NCBI GenBank assembly: GCA_963730065.1
Contig: CAVSQL010000020.1
Location: forward strand, 620,001 to 684,000
Length of the DNA: 64,000 nucleotides
Reading direction: 5' to 3'
Source: UBA9676 sp963730065
GTDB lineage: Bacteria > Actinomycetota > Actinomycetes > Streptosporangiales > Streptosporangiaceae
Below, piece after piece: positions 32,277 through 41,692 of the stretch. A program made the position numbers and the translations under genes. Numbering within the stretch: the stretch's first letter is position 1; each line of letters opens with the position of its first letter. The notes beneath the pieces were generated by a model that had not been told where the DNA came from, made no database searches, and saw only the letters and a list, made by a program, of their open reading frames with translations.

Positions 32277-34415
32277 TCAGTCGATGATGGCCGGGAAGCT
32301 GCCGGTGTCGTGCTCGGCGGCGGCCGGCACCGGGTCGGGCAGCATGTCGCGGATCCGGCTCTGGATCGCCCGGCTGAGCTCGTCCGGCGGGCGGGTCGCG
32401 TCGAGCACCAGATACCGGCCCGGCTCCCGCCTGGCCTGCGCCAGGAAGCCCTCCCGCACCCGTTCGTGGAACTCGGCGGGCTCGGCCTCCAGCCGGTCCG
32501 CGGACGGGGCGCGGCGGACCAGTCCCGCCGTCGGCGGCAGGTCGAGCAGAACGGTGAGGTTGGGCCGCAGGCCGCCGGTCGCCCACCGGTTCAGCTCGGC
32601 GACCTCGCCGACCGGCTGGTTCCGCCCGCGCCCCTGATAGGCGAGGGAGGAGTCGGTAAACCGGTCGGTGACCACGACCGCCCCCCGCTCCAGCGCGGGT
32701 GCGATCACCGTGTTGACGTGCTCGGCCCGGTCGGCGGCGTACATGAGCGTCTCCGCCCGGTGGGACAGCCCGGTGTGCGCGGTGTCCAGCAGCAGCGCGC
32801 GCAGCCGCATCCCCACCTTGGTCGCGCCGGGCTCATGGGTGGCGATGACGTCGTATCCCTGCTCACGCAGCCAGATCGCGAGCAGCCGCGCCTGGGTGGT
32901 CTTGCCCGCGCCCTCGCCGCCCTCGAAGGCGATCAGCAGCCCGCGCCGGGCCGCGGGCGGCGGCGCGGGCGCGTGGCCGTTGGGATGTGTGGGCACCGGC
33001 CGGAACGGCGCGCCGCGCACCGCCGCGGCCAGGTCGTCGCGGAGCGGAACCCCCCGGCGGTCGTCCATCTGCCGGTAGGAGACCACCCCGAGCCACACCG
33101 CCACCACCGCGGCCAGGATCAGCACGAAGTTGTAGCCGATGGCGTTGTAGTCCACCCGGCCGATATGCAGCGTGCTGGAGCCGGTCACGCCGTGCACCAG
33201 GGCGGTGAACCCGCCCGCGAGCAAAGGCGCGACCGCGACCACCGCGAACAGGATGACCCGGATGCCGGACTGCAGGAAGGCGAACGTCCGGCCCCGGGTG
33301 TCGTCGTCCACCTCGCTGCCGACGATGGTGTAGCCGGTGACGTAGGCGATGCCGGCGAACGCGCCGAGCAGGATCACCAGCAGGACCACCACGACCAGGC
33401 TCGGGATCAGCCCGATGAGCACGAGCAGTACCCCGGCACCGACGATGGACAGGCCGAACAGTCTGCGCCGGCTGAAGCCCCGCAGGATCCGCAGCCCGAG
33501 GAACATGCCCGCGGCCAGCCCGCCGAAGACCGCGGCGAACGTGATCCCCCAGCCGGCGCTGCCGCCGTTGAGCGTGTTCTGGATGTACGGCGGGCCCAGG
33601 CCGACCACCACGCCCCCGGCCGAGAAGGCGCCGACCAGCCCGATGACGATCCCGCGGACCACTTTGGTACGGCCGATGAACTTCCAGCCCTCCCAGATGG
33701 TCTTGGCCACCGAGGGGGCCGAGATGTGCTCGCTCACCTGCCGCTTGGGGATCTCGTGCAGGAGGTAGATGGTGACCGCGGAGACGACGAAGGTGGCCGC
33801 GTTGAAGTAGAGCGCCAGTTTGGTCTGGCCCTGGTTAGTGGAAAAGTACGGCGAGACCGAGCCAAGGGACCGGCTGACCAGGGCGAGCAGCCCGAAGAAC
33901 AGGCCGGCGATCGGGGCGGGGCCGAAGGTGCCGAGCAGGCTGTACTGGTTGGCCTGCTCCAGCTTGTCCGGGGGCACCAGGTTCGGAACCGAGGCGTCCT
34001 TGGCCGGCGTCCAGAACAGCGACGCGCATGACGCGAGGAACTGCACCATGTACATCCAGGTGAGCTCGTTCGCGAAGCCGAGCGTGAGGTTGAGCACCAG
34101 GGACAGGTAGAGGGCGGCGCGGAGGACGTCGCCGACGATCATGTTCAGCCGCCGGTCCAGCCGGTCCGCGGCCGCGCCGGCCAGCGGCCCGAGGAGCAGC
34201 GCGGGCAGCAGCGAGGTCAGCCAGACGCCACCGACGGCCGCGCTCTGCGCGGCAGCTCCCTTCCCGGCCAGATTCAGGGCCAGGGTCGACAGCGCGACCA
34301 GGCTCAGCCAGTCCCCGAGGCTCGACAGAGACGTCGCGATCCACAGCCGGCGGAAAGGCCGGATGGACAGCACGCTGGCGTTCGCCGTGCTGGCGGGGGC
34401 CGGCTGGAGGTTCAC
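32277..34415 (-). CDS. tmk: MFS-type membrane protein fused to thymidylate kinase
   Basis: 712 residues. Residues ~15-435 are an MFS transporter with twelve likely helices (MFS_3-like; start RPFRRLWIATSLSSLGDWLS). Residues ~490-700 are thymidylate kinase: P-loop FEGGEGAGKTTQ, DRF motif VVTDRFTDSSLAYQG, and LID-like region RRAPSADRLE. Thymidylate kinase converts dTMP to dTDP. The fusion is known in Streptomyces and relatives; the substrate and meaning of the MFS half are unknown. It is in the conserved topA-tmk-holB block. Confidence 0.92.
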   Translation of the reverse strand: MNLQPAPASTANASVLSIRPFRRLWIATSLSSLGDWLSLVALSTLALNLAGKGAAAQSAAVGGVWLTSLLPALLLGPLAGAAADRLDRRLNMIVGDVLRAALYLSLVLNLTLGFANELTWMYMVQFLASCASLFWTPAKDASVPNLVPPDKLEQANQYSLLGTFGPAPIAGLFFGLLALVSRSLGSVSPYFSTNQGQTKLALYFNAATFVVSAVTIYLLHEIPKRQVSEHISAPSVAKTIWEGWKFIGRTKVVRGIVIGLVGAFSAGGVVVGLGPPYIQNTLNGGSAGWGITFAAVFGGLAAGMFLGLRILRGFSRRRLFGLSIVGAGVLLVLIGLIPSLVVVVLLVILLGAFAGIAYVTGYTIVGSEVDDDTRGRTFAFLQSGIRVILFAVVAVAPLLAGGFTALVHGVTGSSTLHIGRVDYNAIGYNFVLILAAVVAVWLGVVSYRQMDDRRGVPLRDDLAAAVRGAPFRPVPTHPNGHAPAPPPAARRGLLIAFEGGEGAGKTTQARLLAIWLREQGYDVIATHEPGATKVGMRLRALLLDTAHTGLSHRAETLMYAADRAEHVNTVIAPALERGAVVVTDRFTDSSLAYQGRGRNQPVGEVAELNRWATGGLRPNLTVLLDLPPTAGLVRRAPSADRLEAEPAEFHERVREGFLAQARREPGRYLVLDATRPPDELSRAIQSRIRDMLPDPVPAAAEHDTGSFPAIID

Positions 34416-34655
34416 GGCGCTAGGTTATCCACCGCGGGCCCGCGCAGCGCCGCTTTCCCCACCGTGTTGGTCCTGCGTCACAGCCATATCTCCCCGTGCC
34501 TCCGCCCGGGCCGCCCTGCGCTCCCGGCCAGCTACTTCTCCTATGGGTAACGAACGGTAGTTCGGATCCATGCCCTTATAGGGGTCACGGTCCAGACCAT
34601 TGGTGGATATCCACCGGTGGGGGCGGGTATCGGCGGGCCGCGGCCGGCGACGGCG

Positions 34656-37478
34656 CTAGGGGCGGCTGGAGCGTGCGGGGCCGGCGCGCCGGGTGCCGCC
34701 CGAGCGCGCCGCGGGCCGACCGGTCCCGGCCCTGGACCCGGTGGCGGCGCGGCGGCGGGGCTTGGCCGGGCCCGCCGCGCGGCGCTCCGCGAGCAGTTCC
34801 ACCGCGCGCTGAAGGGTCACCGACTCGACGTCGTCGCCCTTGCGCAGGGAGGCGTTGGTCTCCCCGTCGGTCACGTACGGGCCGAACCGGCCGTCTTTGA
34901 TCACGATCGGGCGGCTGCTGGACGGGTCCTCGCCCAGCTCGCGCAGGGGGGGCGCGGCCACCCGGCCGCGGCCCCGGGCCTTCGGCTGCGCGAACATCTC
35001 CTTGGCCTCGGCCAGGCTGAGGGTGAACAGCTGATCCTCGCTGTCCAGCGAGCGGCTGTCCGTGCCCTTCTTGACGTAGGGACCGTACCGGCCGTTCTGC
35101 GCCGTGACCGTCTCGCCGTCGAGCTCGCCGATCGTCCGCGGCAGTGTGAGCAGCCGGAGCGCGTCCTCCAGTGTCACCGTGTCCAGGGCCATCGACCCGA
35201 GCAGCGAGGACGTGCGCGGCTTGGCCGTGTCACCCTCGGGCAGCACCTCGGTCACATAGGGGCCGAACCGGCCGCTCTTGGCGACGATCTGGTGCCCGGT
35301 GGCCGGGTCGGTGCCGAGCGGGACGTCGCCGCTGGGCTGGGCCAACAGCTCGGCGGCGCGCTCGGCGGTCAGCTCGTCTGGCGCGGTGCCCTCGGGCACG
35401 TTCACCCGCTCGCCGTCCCGCTCCAGGTACGGCCCGTACCGGCCGACCCGCACCACGATGTCGGTGCCCGCCAGCGGGAACGAGCTCACGTCCCGGGCGT
35501 CGATGTCACCGATGTCGCTGACCAGCTCCTTCAGGCCCTCCTCGTGGTGCGCCTCATCCCCGTCGGTGCCGAAGTAGAAGCGCCGCAGCCAGGGGACGCG
35601 CGCCGCCTCGCCGCGCGCGATCTCGTCGAGCCCGTCCTCCATCCGGGCGGTGAAGTCGTAGTCGACCAGGTGGCCGAAGTGGCGCTCCAGCAGGTTGACG
35701 ACGGCGAAGGCCAGGAAGGAGGGCACCAGCGCGGTGCCCTTCTTGAACACATACCCGCGGTCGAGAATCGTGCCGATGATCGAGGCGTACGTGGAGGGCC
35801 GCCCGATCTCCCGGTCCTCGAGCTCCTTGACCAGGGTCGCCTCGGTGTAGCGGGCCGGCGGGCGGGTCGCGTGCTCGGCCGGCTCCAGCTCGCCCCGCAG
35901 CGGGTCGCCCTCGGCCAGCGGCGGCAGGCGGCGCTCGCGGTCGTCTCGCTCGGCGTCGTCCTCGACGTCCTCCACGTAGGCCTTGAGGAACCCGTGGAAG
36001 GAGATGATCTTGCCAGACGCGCTGAACTCGGCTTCCTCGCCCGCCGTCGAGCGGCCGCTGACCCGCACCGAGACCGACTCGCCGGTGGCGTCCTTCATCT
36101 GGGAGGCGACCGTGCGCTTCCAGATCAGCTCGTAGAGGCGCAGCTCGTCGCCGGACAGCCCGGCCCGCGGCGGGGTGCGGAAGCGGTCACCGGCCGGGCG
36201 GATCGCCTCGTGCGCCTCCTGGGCGTTCTTCACCTTGCTGGTGTAGACACGGGGCGCGTCCGGCACGTACTCCGCCCCGTACAGCTCACGGGCCTGGGCC
36301 CGGGCGGCGTTGATCGCCGTCTGGGACAGGGTGATCGAGTCGGTCCGCATATAGGTGATGTGGCCGTTCTCGTACAGCCGCTGCGCCACCGACATCGTGT
36401 ACTTCGCGGAGAAGCCGAGCTTGCGGGACGCCTCCTGCTGCAGCGTCGTGGTGCGGAACGGCGCGTACGGCGAGCGCCGGTACGGCTTGCGCTCGACCGA
36501 CTTGACGCTGAACGGAACTCCGTCCAGCCGCCCGGCCAGTTCGCCGGCGCCCAGCAGGTGGACAACCCCGGGCGGGACCTGGCCGGCCTGGGTGGCCTGG
36601 CCGGCGTCCGTGCCCGCCGTGCCGGACAGGTACAGCAGGTCGGCGTTGCGCAGCTCGCCGGTGGGAGCGAAGTCGCGGCCCTGCGCGACCCGGCGCCCGT
36701 CCACGGCCACCAGCCGGGCCGGGAAGGACGAGACGTCGTCGCCCGCGGCGGCGCCGGCGCTGGCCACCTTGGTAAAGACCGCCTCCAGGTCCCAGTACGT
36801 CGCCGGGCGGAACGCGATCCGCTCCCGCTCCCGGGCGACGATCAGCCGGGTGGCGACCGACTGGACCCGGCCGGCCGACAGCCGCGGCATGACCTTTTTC
36901 CACAGGACCGGCGAGACCTCGTAGCCGTACAGCCGGTCGAGCACCCGCCGGGTCTGGTAGGCGTTGACCAGTCCCCGGTCGAGGTCACGGGGGTTGGCCA
37001 CCGCATGCGCGATCGCTTCCGGGGTGATCTCGTGGAAAACCATCCGGCGGGCGGGGACCTTCGGCTTGAGCTCCTCCAGCAGGTGCCAGGCGATCGCCTC
37101 GCCCTCACGGTCCTCATCCGTGGCCAGCAGCAGTTCGTCGGCGTCGGCCAGCAGGTGCTTGAGCTTGCTCACCTGGGGCTTCTTATCGGCGGGCACCACA
37201 TAGAGCGCCTCGAAACCCTGGTCCACATTCACACCGAGCCGGGCCCAGGGCTCCTTGCGGTATTTGGCCGGTATCTCGGCCGCCTTGTCGGGCATGTCGC
37301 GGATGTGGCCGATGCTCGACTCGACCACATAACCCTTGCCCAGGTAGCCCGCGATGGTGCGCGCCTTGGCCGGCGACTCGACGATGACAAGCCGGCGCCC
37401 GCCGTTGCCGCTGGCGGCGCCTTGCTTGCCGGCCGCGCCTCGACCGGCGCTACCCGTCCTTGCTGGCACGCTCCTCAC
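34656..37478 (-). CDS. topA: DNA topoisomerase I (type IA)
   Basis: 940 residues. TOPRIM domain at the start (RRLVIVESPAKARTIAGYLG, LATDEDREGEAIAWHL), active-site Tyr in GHITYMRTDS, EAHEAIRP, and a C-terminal set of repeated Topo_C motifs of actinobacterial type (GRYGPYL, GRFGPYV, NGRYGPYVKKG, DGRFGPYVTDG) plus a basic tail rich in Arg/Ala/Gly. It relaxes negative supercoils. No zinc fingers are present, as usual in actinomycetes. Confidence 0.96.
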   Translation of the reverse strand: MRSVPARTGSAGRGAAGKQGAASGNGGRRLVIVESPAKARTIAGYLGKGYVVESSIGHIRDMPDKAAEIPAKYRKEPWARLGVNVDQGFEALYVVPADKKPQVSKLKHLLADADELLLATDEDREGEAIAWHLLEELKPKVPARRMVFHEITPEAIAHAVANPRDLDRGLVNAYQTRRVLDRLYGYEVSPVLWKKVMPRLSAGRVQSVATRLIVARERERIAFRPATYWDLEAVFTKVASAGAAAGDDVSSFPARLVAVDGRRVAQGRDFAPTGELRNADLLYLSGTAGTDAGQATQAGQVPPGVVHLLGAGELAGRLDGVPFSVKSVERKPYRRSPYAPFRTTTLQQEASRKLGFSAKYTMSVAQRLYENGHITYMRTDSITLSQTAINAARAQARELYGAEYVPDAPRVYTSKVKNAQEAHEAIRPAGDRFRTPPRAGLSGDELRLYELIWKRTVASQMKDATGESVSVRVSGRSTAGEEAEFSASGKIISFHGFLKAYVEDVEDDAERDDRERRLPPLAEGDPLRGELEPAEHATRPPARYTEATLVKELEDREIGRPSTYASIIGTILDRGYVFKKGTALVPSFLAFAVVNLLERHFGHLVDYDFTARMEDGLDEIARGEAARVPWLRRFYFGTDGDEAHHEEGLKELVSDIGDIDARDVSSFPLAGTDIVVRVGRYGPYLERDGERVNVPEGTAPDELTAERAAELLAQPSGDVPLGTDPATGHQIVAKSGRFGPYVTEVLPEGDTAKPRTSSLLGSMALDTVTLEDALRLLTLPRTIGELDGETVTAQNGRYGPYVKKGTDSRSLDSEDQLFTLSLAEAKEMFAQPKARGRGRVAAPPLRELGEDPSSSRPIVIKDGRFGPYVTDGETNASLRKGDDVESVTLQRAVELLAERRAAGPAKPRRRAATGSRAGTGRPAARSGGTRRAGPARSSRP

Positions 37479-37667
37479 CCTCTAGCCCGGTACCCTTCAC
37501 CGACTCACGCCATGCTCATCCGGCTCTCGCTCATCCAACTCCGGCCCCCGGCGTGGTGTTCCCGGCCGATGCCGACCTGTCCCCGGCGGATGCCCCACCT
37601 GCGGCGCGCAGGCCCGAATTTTGCCGGACCGATTGAACCACCCCGTCCCGGCGCACAATATAACTTG

Positions 37668-37853
37668 ATGGCCGAGTACTCCTACCTCGTGCTGTATCTG
37701 CCGCGAGGAATGTCACCCGACGCCGCCCGGCGCATCCTGACAGATCATGCGGAGTATGGGGACTGGGAACTCGCCAGGCTCCGGCTGAATGCGGACGGGA
37801 GCAGGAAAGCAACCCTGCGGCGGCAGATCATACGTTCTGTCCGCACGCTTTGA
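37668..37853 (+). CDS. DUF5703-family small protein
   Basis: 61 residues: MAEYSYLVLYLPRGMSP, ILTDHAEYGDWELARLRL, ADGSRKATLRRQIIR. This is the small conserved actinobacterial protein found beside topA or M20 peptidase genes. Function unknown. It lies on the opposite strand to both neighbours. The reading frame continues upstream through the antisense of topA, but only the part from the ATG at 37668 is conserved. Confidence 0.85.
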   Translation: MAEYSYLVLYLPRGMSPDAARRILTDHAEYGDWELARLRLNADGSRKATLRRQIIRSVRTL

Positions 37854-37944
37854 CCCCTGCCAAGCGTGAGAGCTTACCGGGGCCGGCGGCCAAGTCAAGG
37901 CCATCCCCGCCAGACAGCGCGTTAACAGCTGGTGACGCTCGCCG

Positions 37945-39267
37945 TCAGCAGCGGTCGAGGAAGCCGTCGAGCACCCGCACGCCGAACCGGAGGGCGTCCA
38001 CCGGCACCCGCTCGTCCACGCCGTGGAACATCCCGAAGAAGTTGACGTCGGCGGGGAGGCGCAGGGGCGCGAAACCGAAGCACCGGATGCCCAGCCGGCT
38101 GAACGATTTCCCATCGGTCCCGCCGGGCATGCAGTAGGGAACCGCCGTGGCGCCGGGATCCTCCGCCAGCAGGGCGGCCGTCATGGCCTCGCACAGGATC
38201 CCGTCGAAGGTGGTCTCCAGAGCCACGTCGCGGTGGATGAACTCGCGCTCGACGCCCGGTCCGAGCAGGCTGTCGAGCTCGATGAGAAACTCCTCCTCGT
38301 GACCGGGGAGGAACCTGCCGTCCACGTTCGCGGCCGCGACGCCAGGCACGACGTTCACCTTGTAGCCCGCGTTCAGCATCGTGGGGTTGGCGGTATTGAT
38401 GAGGGTCGCCCCGATCATCCGGGCCAGCGGCCCGAGCTTGGCCAGCACCTGCGGCGCCGCGTCCGGGGTGAACTCGAGCCCCAGCGCGTCGGCGGCAGCC
38501 TGCAGGAATGCCCGGGCCGAAGGAGTCAGCCTGGTAGGCCACTCGTGGCGCCCGATCCGCGCCACCGTCTCGGCCAGCTCGGTGACCGCGTTGTTGCGCT
38601 GGAGCGCCGAGCCGTGCCCGGCGGTCCCGCGCGCGGTCAGCCGCATCCAGGCCATGCCCTTTTCCGCGGTCTCTACCAGGTAGAGACGCCGCCCGCCGAT
38701 GGTCGCGCTGAAGCCGCCAACCTCGCTGATCGCCTCGGTAACCCCGTCGAACAGGTCGGCGTGGTTCTCCACCAGCCAGCGCGAGCCCCAGGTGCCGCCG
38801 GCTTCCTCGTCGGCCAGGAAGGCGAGCACCACGTCACGCGGCGGTCGGCGGCCCTCCCGCATCCGCTGCCGGACGACCGCCAGGATCATGGCGTCCATGT
38901 CCTTCATGTCCACCGCGCCCCGGCCCCAGATCGTGTCGTCTTTGATCTCGCCGGAGAACGGGGGAACGGCCCAGTCCGCAGCGTCGGCCGGGACGACGTC
39001 GAGGTGGCCGTGGATGAGCAGGGCCGGCCGGGACGGGTCCTCCCCCTCGATCCGGGTCACCACGCTTGCCCGGCCGGGGTGGGACTCAAGCAGTACCGGC
39101 TCCAGTCCGGCCTCGCTGAGCAGAGCGGCGACGTGCTCGGCCGCGGGTCGCTCACCGGGCCCCGAGTGATCCCCGTAGTTGCTCGTGTCGATCCTGATCA
39201 GGTCGCTGCATAGGGCGGCGACCTCGTCTTCGGCGGTCAGAGCCGCGCTCGCTGCGTGCTCGGTCAC
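37945..39267 (-). CDS. M20-family metallopeptidase (dipeptidase/ArgE-like)
   Basis: 440 residues with the M20 zinc set: HGHLDVVPAD (His and general Asp), GRGAVDMKD (bridging Asp), ADEEAGG (general base Glu and Glu ligand), and a distal His in FFGMFHGVDERVPVD. Lid domain at about 190-320 (TARGTAGHGS). It hydrolyses an amide bond of peptides or acylated amino acids. The length and motifs match actinobacterial M20/M25/M40 proteins next to DUF5703. Confidence 0.92.
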   Translation of the reverse strand: MTEHAASAALTAEDEVAALCSDLIRIDTSNYGDHSGPGERPAAEHVAALLSEAGLEPVLLESHPGRASVVTRIEGEDPSRPALLIHGHLDVVPADAADWAVPPFSGEIKDDTIWGRGAVDMKDMDAMILAVVRQRMREGRRPPRDVVLAFLADEEAGGTWGSRWLVENHADLFDGVTEAISEVGGFSATIGGRRLYLVETAEKGMAWMRLTARGTAGHGSALQRNNAVTELAETVARIGRHEWPTRLTPSARAFLQAAADALGLEFTPDAAPQVLAKLGPLARMIGATLINTANPTMLNAGYKVNVVPGVAAANVDGRFLPGHEEEFLIELDSLLGPGVEREFIHRDVALETTFDGILCEAMTAALLAEDPGATAVPYCMPGGTDGKSFSRLGIRCFGFAPLRLPADVNFFGMFHGVDERVPVDALRFGVRVLDGFLDRC

Positions 39268-39497
39268 CTGCCCATCGTCCCATCTGCCGCCCGGTCCGGC
39301 CCGGCGGTCCCGGCCGAGGGCGCTTGCCCGATGTCTGCCCCGGGCCCTCCCCTAGCCGCCTTCCCGCTGGGCGCAGCGTGGCCGAACGGTCGTTCCGGTC
39401 GCGCTGACCAGGGTGGGGTGCCCGCAGCGCTTCGCCGGGCGCAGCCGGATTTGCTATCGTGACGAGGCCGACACGGGATCTGCCGTGCTGCGGCGAC

Positions 39498-39583
39498 GTC
39501 CGGGTGGCGGAATAGGCAGACGCGCTAGCTTGAGGTGCTAGTGCCTCGAAAGGGGCATGGGGGTTCAAGTCCCCCCTCGGACA
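39498..39583 (+). tRNA. tRNA-Leu(GAG)
   Basis: 86 nt with the long variable arm of class II tRNAs (TGCCTCGAAAGGGGCA). Acceptor GTCCGGG/CTCGGAC with one G-U; anticodon stem GCTAG, loop CTTGAGG (anticodon GAG); T-arm GGGGG-TTCAAGT-CCCCC. CCA is not encoded. Its 3' end is copied several times to the right. Confidence 0.96.
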
Positions 39584-39656
39584 CATCACATCCGCGCTGA
39601 CCTGCGGGTTCGTGTCCAGCGTGGTGACGAAGTTCGGTGAAGCCGCAGGTCACAGC

Positions 39657-39686
39657 CATGGGGGTTCAACTCCCCCTCGGACACGA
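39657..39686 (+). repeat. tRNA-Leu 3'-end copy 1
   Basis: Thirty bases resembling the T-arm and acceptor end of tRNA-Leu at 39556-39585, differing by a few bases (TTCAACT for TTCAAGT). There is no upstream tRNA body. Likely a decayed att site. Confidence 0.7.
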
Positions 39687-39799
39687 CCCTTTCGTACATG
39701 CTTGGCCTGGCTGGGCGCTCGCGCTGACCCGCCATCATGAGTGCGAAGGTATTTACGCAGAGTCGGGCCGCCGACTGAGGATGCGAGATGGTGGGGCTG

Positions 39800-40054
39800 T
39801 CAGTAGTGGTAGCGGGCGGCAATGATGATGACCTCTTTGTCCGTGATGAGGTAGACAAGTCGGTGCTCGTCGTCGATGCGCCGCGACCAAGCCCCGGGCA
39901 GGTGGTACTTGAGCGGCTCAGGCTTGCCAATGCCAGTGAAGGGGTCTCGGCGTATGTCCTCGATGAGCTTGTTGATCCGGACAAGCGTCTTGCGGTCGAT
40001 CCTGAGCCAGGATGTGTAGTCCTCCCAGCCTTGGTCTTCGAATACCAGCCTCAC
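39800..40054 (-). CDS. yoeB: YoeB/Txe-family toxin
   Basis: 84 residues: MRLVFEDQGWEDYTSWLRIDRKTLVRINKLIEDIRRDPF, GIGKPEPLKYHLPGAWSRRIDDEHRLVYLI, ending ARYHY. These are the hallmark blocks of YoeB, including the active-site Glu/Arg/His-Tyr end. YoeB cleaves mRNA in the ribosome. Overlaps its antitoxin by ATGA. It lies 114 bp from tRNA-Leu copy 1. Confidence 0.93.
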   Translation of the reverse strand: MRLVFEDQGWEDYTSWLRIDRKTLVRINKLIEDIRRDPFTGIGKPEPLKYHLPGAWSRRIDDEHRLVYLITDKEVIIIAARYHY

Positions 40055-40332
40055 CTGTCGCCGCCCCGCGGGTCCGCGGCGTCGGGGTCGATGAGCTGGT
40101 GTTCAGCAAGGTTGACGCCGTTCAGGGCGTTTTCATACGCCTTGAGCAGGCGGCGGGCGTTCGCGGGCGAGCGAAGCAGGTAGGCGCCTTCTCGCAAGGC
40201 TGAAAAGTCGTCGGCTGAAACCAGGACCGCGTTGCCGTGCTTGGAGACGATCTCGATGGCATCGTGGTCCTCGTTGACCTTCTTGATGAGTGGGAAGAGG
40301 CTCTTGCGGGCCTCGCTCGCGGTGATGGACAT
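40051..40332 (-). CDS. yefM: YefM-family antitoxin
   Basis: 93 residues beginning MSITASEARKSLFPLIKKVNEDHDAIEIVSKHG, then NAVLVSADDFSALREGAYLLRSP, which is the Phd/YefM fold. The ATG at 40332 is preceded by a GAGG-type site; the longer frame upstream is not conserved. Represses its own promoter with the toxin as co-repressor, by family knowledge. Confidence 0.92.
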   Translation of the reverse strand: MSITASEARKSLFPLIKKVNEDHDAIEIVSKHGNAVLVSADDFSALREGAYLLRSPANARRLLKAYENALNGVNLAEHQLIDPDAADPRGGDR

Positions 40333-40519
40333 TCCCGTCGAACCCTCCTCGACTAGTACCAGATAGCGTACCACTGGTGTGCGGCCGTTCGGGATGGAGA
40401 TGCTGACGGGCTCAGGGCCAGTGTCCGGCGCGCAACGAAGTGGGCTAAACCGCCGGGCCTCAGCGTCGGGCACCTCCGATTCGGCGGAAATGTCGGCCCG
40501 CTCATCTAGCCTTGCCGCT

Positions 40520-40813
40520 GTGGAGCCTTCGGACGTGGGCATACCGTTGGCGGATCGTTCCCGGCATGGCCTGTTCCGCTACCTGACCGTCGATGAGTCC
40601 GCCGACTACCTGGCCATCATGGATCTCTTCTCGGCCACCCTGCTCACCGATCTCTCCGCCGCTGAGGTAGCTTCCGAGCTCGCTGAGCGCGGCTTGGCCA
40701 TGGACCGCGACATTGCCGAGGTGCGCTGCCGACAGCTCGTCACCTGGGGCAATCTTGTGCCATCTCTGCGGGACGCGAGAGTTAGGCCCGCCCCCCGATT
40801 GCGCGCACAGTGA
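40520..40813 (+). pseudogene. DUF2397 protein fragment (Wadjet JetA-like N-terminus)
   Basis: About 97 residues from GTG at 40520: LFRYLTVDESADYLAIMDLF, LSAAEVASELAERGLAMDRD, CRQLVTWGNLVPSLRDARV. This matches the start of the TIGR02677/DUF2397 family, which in complete form has about 500 residues and belongs to a four-gene SMC-like operon (Wadjet, anti-plasmid defence). Here the frame breaks off after the first winged-helix-like domain and the partner genes are absent, so it is a remnant. Confidence 0.65.
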
Positions 40814-40892
40814 GTGCCTCTCGGATGAACTGAAGATTTGCTCATTCCAAGCCAGCACACGGCCGGCCGCAGCGTATCGGCGGGTGATGACC

Positions 40893-41270
40893 TCACACCA
40901 GTTGCACATGCGCCGGGATTCCGCGTGCCTGCAGCAGCGCACGGATGTCGCCCGGATCGCTGGTCAGCACGATGTCCGCTGGAGCGACCAGCAGCGCTAC
41001 GTGCGCGTCGACGACATCGGCCGAGCCAGCCTGCGCGAGCAACTCGCCTATCAGCTTGCCGTCATCCCTGCCCAGTGCTTCGGTTCCCACGCCCGCCAGT
41101 ACTCGTGCGAGATTGGCCTGCTTGCGGCCATCACGCCAGACCTGACCGACAACCGCGGCACTCGCACGCAGCGGCGTCCCCTGCTGCTGGAGCACGCGCA
41201 GCTGAGCACCCACCTCCCGGTCACGCCGGTCGATGGCGACCAGCGCCCCGGCATCGAGTACCGCCTTCAC
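40893..41270 (-). CDS. PIN-domain ribonuclease toxin (VapC-like)
   Basis: 125 residues: MKAVLDAGALVAIDRRDRE with catalytic Asp6, SADVVDAHVA in the centre, and LTSDPGDIRALL at the end, giving the four-acid PIN site. Overlaps the antitoxin stop by four bases (ATGA). Similar in plan to the toxin at 1908-2288. It lies 142 bp from tRNA-Leu copy 2. Confidence 0.85.
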   Translation of the reverse strand: MKAVLDAGALVAIDRRDREVGAQLRVLQQQGTPLRASAAVVGQVWRDGRKQANLARVLAGVGTEALGRDDGKLIGELLAQAGSADVVDAHVALLVAPADIVLTSDPGDIRALLQARGIPAHVQLV

Positions 41271-41527
41271 GCGACATCCGGGCGAGGCGCGAGGCCAAGC
41301 CGCGATGCCGCTGCATCGAGCTCAGCCTCGGTGAAGGAACCGTCCTCCGACTCCCAGGCATCCAGAGCCGCACCGAGCAGCTCGTTCCTGAGCCTGTCGG
41401 CCGCCGCCTCGCTGAGCCAGGCTGACACGCTGATCCCTTGCCGCTCCGCAGCCCTGCGGACGCCTTCACCCAGATCGGGAGGCATCGTCACGGAGAACCT
41501 ATCAACCTGCGCCATGCATACGATCAT
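41267..41527 (-). CDS. Ribbon-helix-helix antitoxin of the VapC-like toxin
   Basis: 86 residues. DRFSVTMPPDLGEGVRRAAERQGISVSAWLSEAAADRL is an RHH-type DNA-binding start; EDGSFTEAELDAA forms the acidic toxin-binding end. Met5 (position 41515) is an alternative start. The upstream sequence has repeated GTATGC/CGATATGATCG elements that could serve as operator. Confidence 0.82.
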   Translation of the reverse strand: MIVCMAQVDRFSVTMPPDLGEGVRRAAERQGISVSAWLSEAAADRLRNELLGAALDAWESEDGSFTEAELDAAASRLGLAPRPDVA

Positions 41528-41668
41528 ATCGCATACGTTGATATTAAACAGCGCCAGTACCGCCGCGCACCCGGCCGTCGTACATCTAATTCAGCAGTCC
41601 GCTCGCCTGGTCACCGCTGCCCCGAGGCTCAGCCGACCAGTGATCGCCGGCATGTACGTAAGAGGCGA

Positions 41669-41692
41669 CTCGCCCCTCGGACACAGATGATC
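41669..41692 (+). repeat. tRNA-Leu 3'-end copy 2, left 24-bp repeat
   Basis: Contains CCCCTCGGACAC of the tRNA-Leu acceptor; identical to 58365-58388 over 24 bases including the non-tRNA bases AGATGATC after it. Confidence 0.75.

Noticed and set aside
29781..34031. 1416-codon open frame on the plus strand
   Set aside because: It is antisense to four motif-rich genes (TAP hydrolase, PSP1, holB, MFS-tmk) and has His/Pro/Gly/Arg-heavy composition typical of a GC shadow.
34617..37853. Very long plus-strand reading frame of more than 1000 codons opposite topA
   Set aside because: It mirrors topA, which has full motif support. Only its last 61 codons (37668-37853) are real, as the DUF5703 gene.
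37945..39267. M20 peptidase as part of the tRNA-Leu island
   Set aside because: It lies left of the tRNA beside DUF5703 and topA, which looks like core chromosome.
39584..39690. A second tRNA gene after tRNA-Leu
   Set aside because: Only the T-arm and acceptor end are present; no D-arm or anticodon arm precedes them.
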